A stretch of DNA of 64,000 nucleotides. Origin: Cognatishimia sp. MH4019 (GTDB lineage Bacteria > Pseudomonadota > Alphaproteobacteria > Rhodobacterales > Rhodobacteraceae). The stretch spans positions 496,001-560,000 of the forward strand of contig NZ_JAHTBL010000001.1 in assembly GCF_020177595.1 (NCBI RefSeq), given 5' to 3'. This document shows, in pieces, positions 61,161-64,000 of this stretch. The position numbers and the translations under genes were made by a program. Every line of letters begins with the position of its first letter. The stretch's first letter is position 1. Under the pieces are notes generated by a model. That model searched no databases and was not told where the DNA came from. It saw only the letters and a list, made by a program, of their open reading frames with translations.

Positions 61161-63413
61161 TCATACGGTTTCTTCTTGTTTCAATTCGCTCGCGTCACGC
61201 GCGGCGGAGACAGGCAGCGTGATATGCGCCTGCGCCCCGGCATGGGAGTCGTTCTCAAATAGCGGCGCGTCATCCAGCGTCAGCGTGCCGCCATGTTCTT
61301 CGATGATTTTCTTGACGATGGGCAGGCCCAGCCCGGTGCCTTCGGACCGCGTGGTCACATAGGGCTCAAAGAGGCGGGACCGGTCAGCGGGCAGCCCGAT
61401 GCCATTGTCTGCGATGCGGATATGCGCCTTGCCGGCATCCAATGTCAGGGAGACTTGAATCTGACCGTCATAGTCCGGATCAGCGGTCTTTTCTTTATAT
61501 CCATCAATGGCTTCCCCGGCGTTCTTAATCAAATTCGTCAGCGCCTGGGAGATCATCGTATCATCCAGCGAGGTCACGACCGGGGTTTCCGGCAAATCGG
61601 CGGTGATCGTCACCGTCTCCTGGCCAGCGTCCTGCAACAGCACGGCGCCGCGCACCAAGGCGGTCAGGTCATGATCGCGGCGGTCAGGTTCGGGCATCCG
61701 CGCGAACTTGGAAAACTCATCAACTATGCGCCGTAAGTCATTGGTCTGACGCACAATCACCTCGGTCATCTGGTCCAGCTGATCGGCATCCTCCACCTCT
61801 TTGCGGAATTTGCGCTTGATGCGCTCGGCGCTGAGCTGGATGGGCGTCAGAGGGTTCTTGATTTCATGCGCGATGCGGCGAGCCACGTCGCCCCATGCGG
61901 CCATCCGCTGGGCCGACACCAGATCGGTCACGTCATCAAAGGCGACCACATAGCCTTCCAGGCTGCCATCCTCGCGCCGCCGGGTAGAGACGCGAACCAG
62001 CAGGTTTTCCATCTTGCCGTTACGGGTCAGACGCGTTTCTTGCTGGGCGACCTCGCTGCCCGCCTCGCGCAGACGCTCCAGAAGCGGGCCGAACTCGGGC
62101 ACCGCGACGCTCAGCGGGCGCGCTTCTTGGTCGGCATCCCAATCCAGCAACCGCTCGGCTGAGCGGTTTACGAACGTGACCTTGCCGTTCTCGTCCAACC
62201 CGATCACGCCGGAGGTGACGGAGGTCAGCACAGAGTCAAATAACCTGCGACGGCGTTCGATCTGACGAGTGTTGTCCAGCAGCGTCTCGCGCTGGCCTTT
62301 CAACTGCTCCGTCATCTGGTTGAAGTAGCGGCCCAGCATGGCGATCTCGTCATCGCCCTCTTCCTCGCGCACGCGCATGTCCAGATTGCCGGTGCCCACC
62401 TGCTGTGCGGCCCCCGCCAGCGCGCCGATGGGGCGCGAGAGCCGTTCGGCGAACCAAAGCCCAAGCCATATAGCGGCAAGGATCAGGATCACGGCAAAGC
62501 CCAGATAGATCAGGCCGAATTGATAGAAGATGCGGCCCCGTTCCTGTTCCAACTGGTTATAAAAGGCCGCCGTTTCCTGCGTTTCGTCCAAAAGGTTCAG
62601 GATATCGCCATCCACGGTCCGTGAGACATAAAGGAAACGGTCCAGAAAGGCCGTTAGCGGGACAAGCGCGCGAAACTCGTTATTGTCCCAATCCGCGATG
62701 ATCAGCAGGCCGGTGTCGCGTGCGGTGTCGATGTCGGTGCGGGATGGAGCTTCGAAATCAAAGAGGTATGAGCGTTCACCGCGGGCCCTGATCTCAGCAT
62801 CGCTGTCGATGATATACGCCTCGCGCAGGCCGCGCTGAATCTGCGCCTGGCCTTGAGCAAGGATGCGGCGCACATCGCTGGCGGCCATGACCCCCGACTG
62901 GCGGCGCGTGATGTTCATGAATTGCGCCAGCGCGCGCGCGTCTTCGGTCAGATCGACGCGTTGCTCTTCCTCATAGGCCTCAGCCGCAGCGAGGGAGGAG
63001 CCCACAACCTCGCGGACCCGGTCCGAAAACCAGCCTTCGATGCCCACATTCAGTGTCAGGCCCGCGAAGATCGCCACCAGCACCGTGGGGATCAGCGCGA
63101 CCGAGGCGAAGATGCTGGTCAGGCGCAGGTGCAGACGCGACCCCGCCGAGCGCGCGCGCCGCGCGGCGATCATGCGCGCGATGCGGAAAGCGACCAGTGT
63201 CGCGACAACCAGAACATAGACCAGATCGGCGATCAGGATCAGACGCAAAGAGGGCGACGTCGCGCCCATATCGAGAGGTCCCAGTGCCAGAAATGTCAGA
63301 AGGGTCAGGATTGGTCCAAGCAGGACCAGCCCCAAAGTGGCTGCGTTTTGAACCCGCCTGCGTCGCCTGAAACGACTCAATCGGTCCAGAACAGACCGTT
63401 GCTGGAGTGCCAA
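61161..63413 (-). CDS. ntrY: Nitrogen sensor histidine kinase NtrY
   Basis: The 750-residue kinase has N-terminal membrane segments, a periplasmic sensor region (about 115-295), a HAMP (IGALAGAAQQVGTGNLD), a PAS domain, the H-box RIAHEIKNPLTPIQLS and the ATPase boxes NLIKNAGEAI, DNGIGLP and GTGLGLPIVKKI. The start is taken as TTG at 63413, five bases behind AAGGGGAGG; a GTG at 63419 would overlap that ribosome binding site. It senses nitrogen or redox state and phosphorylates NtrX. Confidence 0.9.
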   Translation of the reverse strand: MALQQRSVLDRLSRFRRRRRVQNAATLGLVLLGPILTLLTFLALGPLDMGATSPSLRLILIADLVYVLVVATLVAFRIARMIAARRARSAGSRLHLRLTSIFASVALIPTVLVAIFAGLTLNVGIEGWFSDRVREVVGSSLAAAEAYEEEQRVDLTEDARALAQFMNITRRQSGVMAASDVRRILAQGQAQIQRGLREAYIIDSDAEIRARGERSYLFDFEAPSRTDIDTARDTGLLIIADWDNNEFRALVPLTAFLDRFLYVSRTVDGDILNLLDETQETAAFYNQLEQERGRIFYQFGLIYLGFAVILILAAIWLGLWFAERLSRPIGALAGAAQQVGTGNLDMRVREEEGDDEIAMLGRYFNQMTEQLKGQRETLLDNTRQIERRRRLFDSVLTSVTSGVIGLDENGKVTFVNRSAERLLDWDADQEARPLSVAVPEFGPLLERLREAGSEVAQQETRLTRNGKMENLLVRVSTRRREDGSLEGYVVAFDDVTDLVSAQRMAAWGDVARRIAHEIKNPLTPIQLSAERIKRKFRKEVEDADQLDQMTEVIVRQTNDLRRIVDEFSKFARMPEPDRRDHDLTALVRGAVLLQDAGQETVTITADLPETPVVTSLDDTMISQALTNLIKNAGEAIDGYKEKTADPDYDGQIQVSLTLDAGKAHIRIADNGIGLPADRSRLFEPYVTTRSEGTGLGLPIVKKIIEEHGGTLTLDDAPLFENDSHAGAQAHITLPVSAARDASELKQEETV

Positions 63414-63523
63414 AGGCACCTCCCCTTATCCTGTGCCCCCGAAGGGGATGACCGCCATATCTGCGGGCTCTCAACCAGATTTCAGTCAGACTGACGCCCG
63501 CGGGCCACGCTATTGTTGCCCTT

Positions 63524-64000
63524 TTACATCAACTTGCGGCGGCGTGTCACGCGGATATCGAGATCGGTGATCTTCTTTCTGAGCGTGTTCCGGTTGATGC
63601 CCAGCAGATCGGCGCATTTGGCCTGATTTCCACCCGTGGCATCCAGTGCAATTTCGATCAGCGGCAGCTCCACCTCGCACAGAATACGCTGGTACAGGCC
63701 GGGTGGCGGCAGCACGCCGCCATGCAGATCGAAATAGCGGCGCAGGTGTTTGTTGACAGACGCGCTAAGCTTCTCGGTATCGCCGCCGCCCACAAGCGGT
63801 TCGATCTCGGGTTGGTTGCCCAGCATCATCTCGACCTCGGCGCGGCCAATCTCTTCCTCGGGCGAGGTCACCACCAAGCGGCGGATCGCGTTCTCCAACT
63901 GGCGCACATTGCCGGGCCAGCTATAGGCGCGGATCAGCTCTTGCGCGTCTTCGGAAAAGCGGCGTACGGGCGCGCCGTCGCGTTCGGCGCGGGCCATGAA
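63524..64000 (-). CDS. ntrC: Nitrogen regulator NtrC, C-terminal part (gene continues past the right edge)
   Basis: Only the last 158 codons are present; the frame is open to position 64000. It contains the end of the AAA+ domain ([18 protein letters not shown]) and the Fis-type DNA-binding helix ([33 protein letters not shown]). The order ntrC-ntrY-ntrX supports the assignment. Whether the GAFTGA loop is present cannot be seen. Confidence 0.9.
   Translation of the reverse strand, partial: FMARAERDGAPVRRFSEDAQELIRAYSWPGNVRQLENAIRRLVVTSPEEEIGRAEVEMMLGNQPEIEPLVGGGDTEKLSASVNKHLRRYFDLHGGVLPPPGLYQRILCEVELPLIEIALDATGGNQAKCADLLGINRNTLRKKITDLDIRVTRRRKLM

Overview
The window reads as chromosomal DNA of an alphaproteobacterium of the Rhodobacteraceae (Roseobacter-type). 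Evidence is the gene content and order: phoR-pstSCAB-phoU-phoB, ntrC-ntrY-ntrX-trkA-trkH-hfq-hflX, a short Hfq, a HemB that lacks the zinc cysteines, a class II DAHP synthase, a choXWV-type choline importer, and high GC with tightly overlapping ATGA/TGATG gene junctions. I see no prophage, insertion sequence, CRISPR array, rRNA or tRNA gene.

Layout. 1-1137: start of a large secreted lamin-tail/RTX calcium-binding protein that runs off the left edge. 1632-4446: choline ABC importer. 4443-12755 (minus strand): a nine-gene operon joining an NMT1/THI5-type ABC importer to a cytosine-deaminase-like amidohydrolase, an FAD-linked oxidase, two paralogous flavodoxin-fold oxidoreductases, a 2-oxoglutarate/Fe(II) oxygenase and a creatininase-family amidohydrolase. 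It is divergent from a RidA gene, with a LacI-type operator between them. I read it as an uptake and breakdown pathway for an unidentified N-heterocycle. 12959-15607: RidA, a YeiH-type exporter and an MscS channel. 15592-22943: the complete phosphate system with a three-repeat Pho box before pstS. 22947-29192: metabolism and housekeeping (trans-sulfuration enzyme, gamma carbonic anhydrase, gmk, YicC, PAS protein, transglutaminase, DAHP synthase).

29375-33590: GlxA-family regulator, anchored nuclease, PQQ sugar dehydrogenase, and an amino-acid binding protein. 33683-38283: the rest of that branched-chain amino-acid-type ABC operon, interrupted by two small cysteine-patterned secreted paralogues. 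38391-38501: a likely unannotated small RNA. 38581-45701: YejA-like binding protein, a 37-residue entericidin-like lipoprotein, arsenate reductase, XRE-cupin regulator, acyl-CoA synthetase, FrnE-like protein, K+ channel and MFS pump. 45711-56670: mfd, a small membrane protein, hemB, YSC84 lipoprotein, a beta-hydroxyacid dehydrogenase, a penicillin/AHL acylase-family protein, hflX and hfq. 56808-64000: trkH, trkA, ntrX, ntrY and the 3' end of ntrC.

Structures between genes: a 24-bp sequence occurs identically at two operon junctions with a degenerate third copy; a double palindromic repeat lies behind two operons; and a stem-loop follows each of the four ABC binding-protein genes that head an importer operon.
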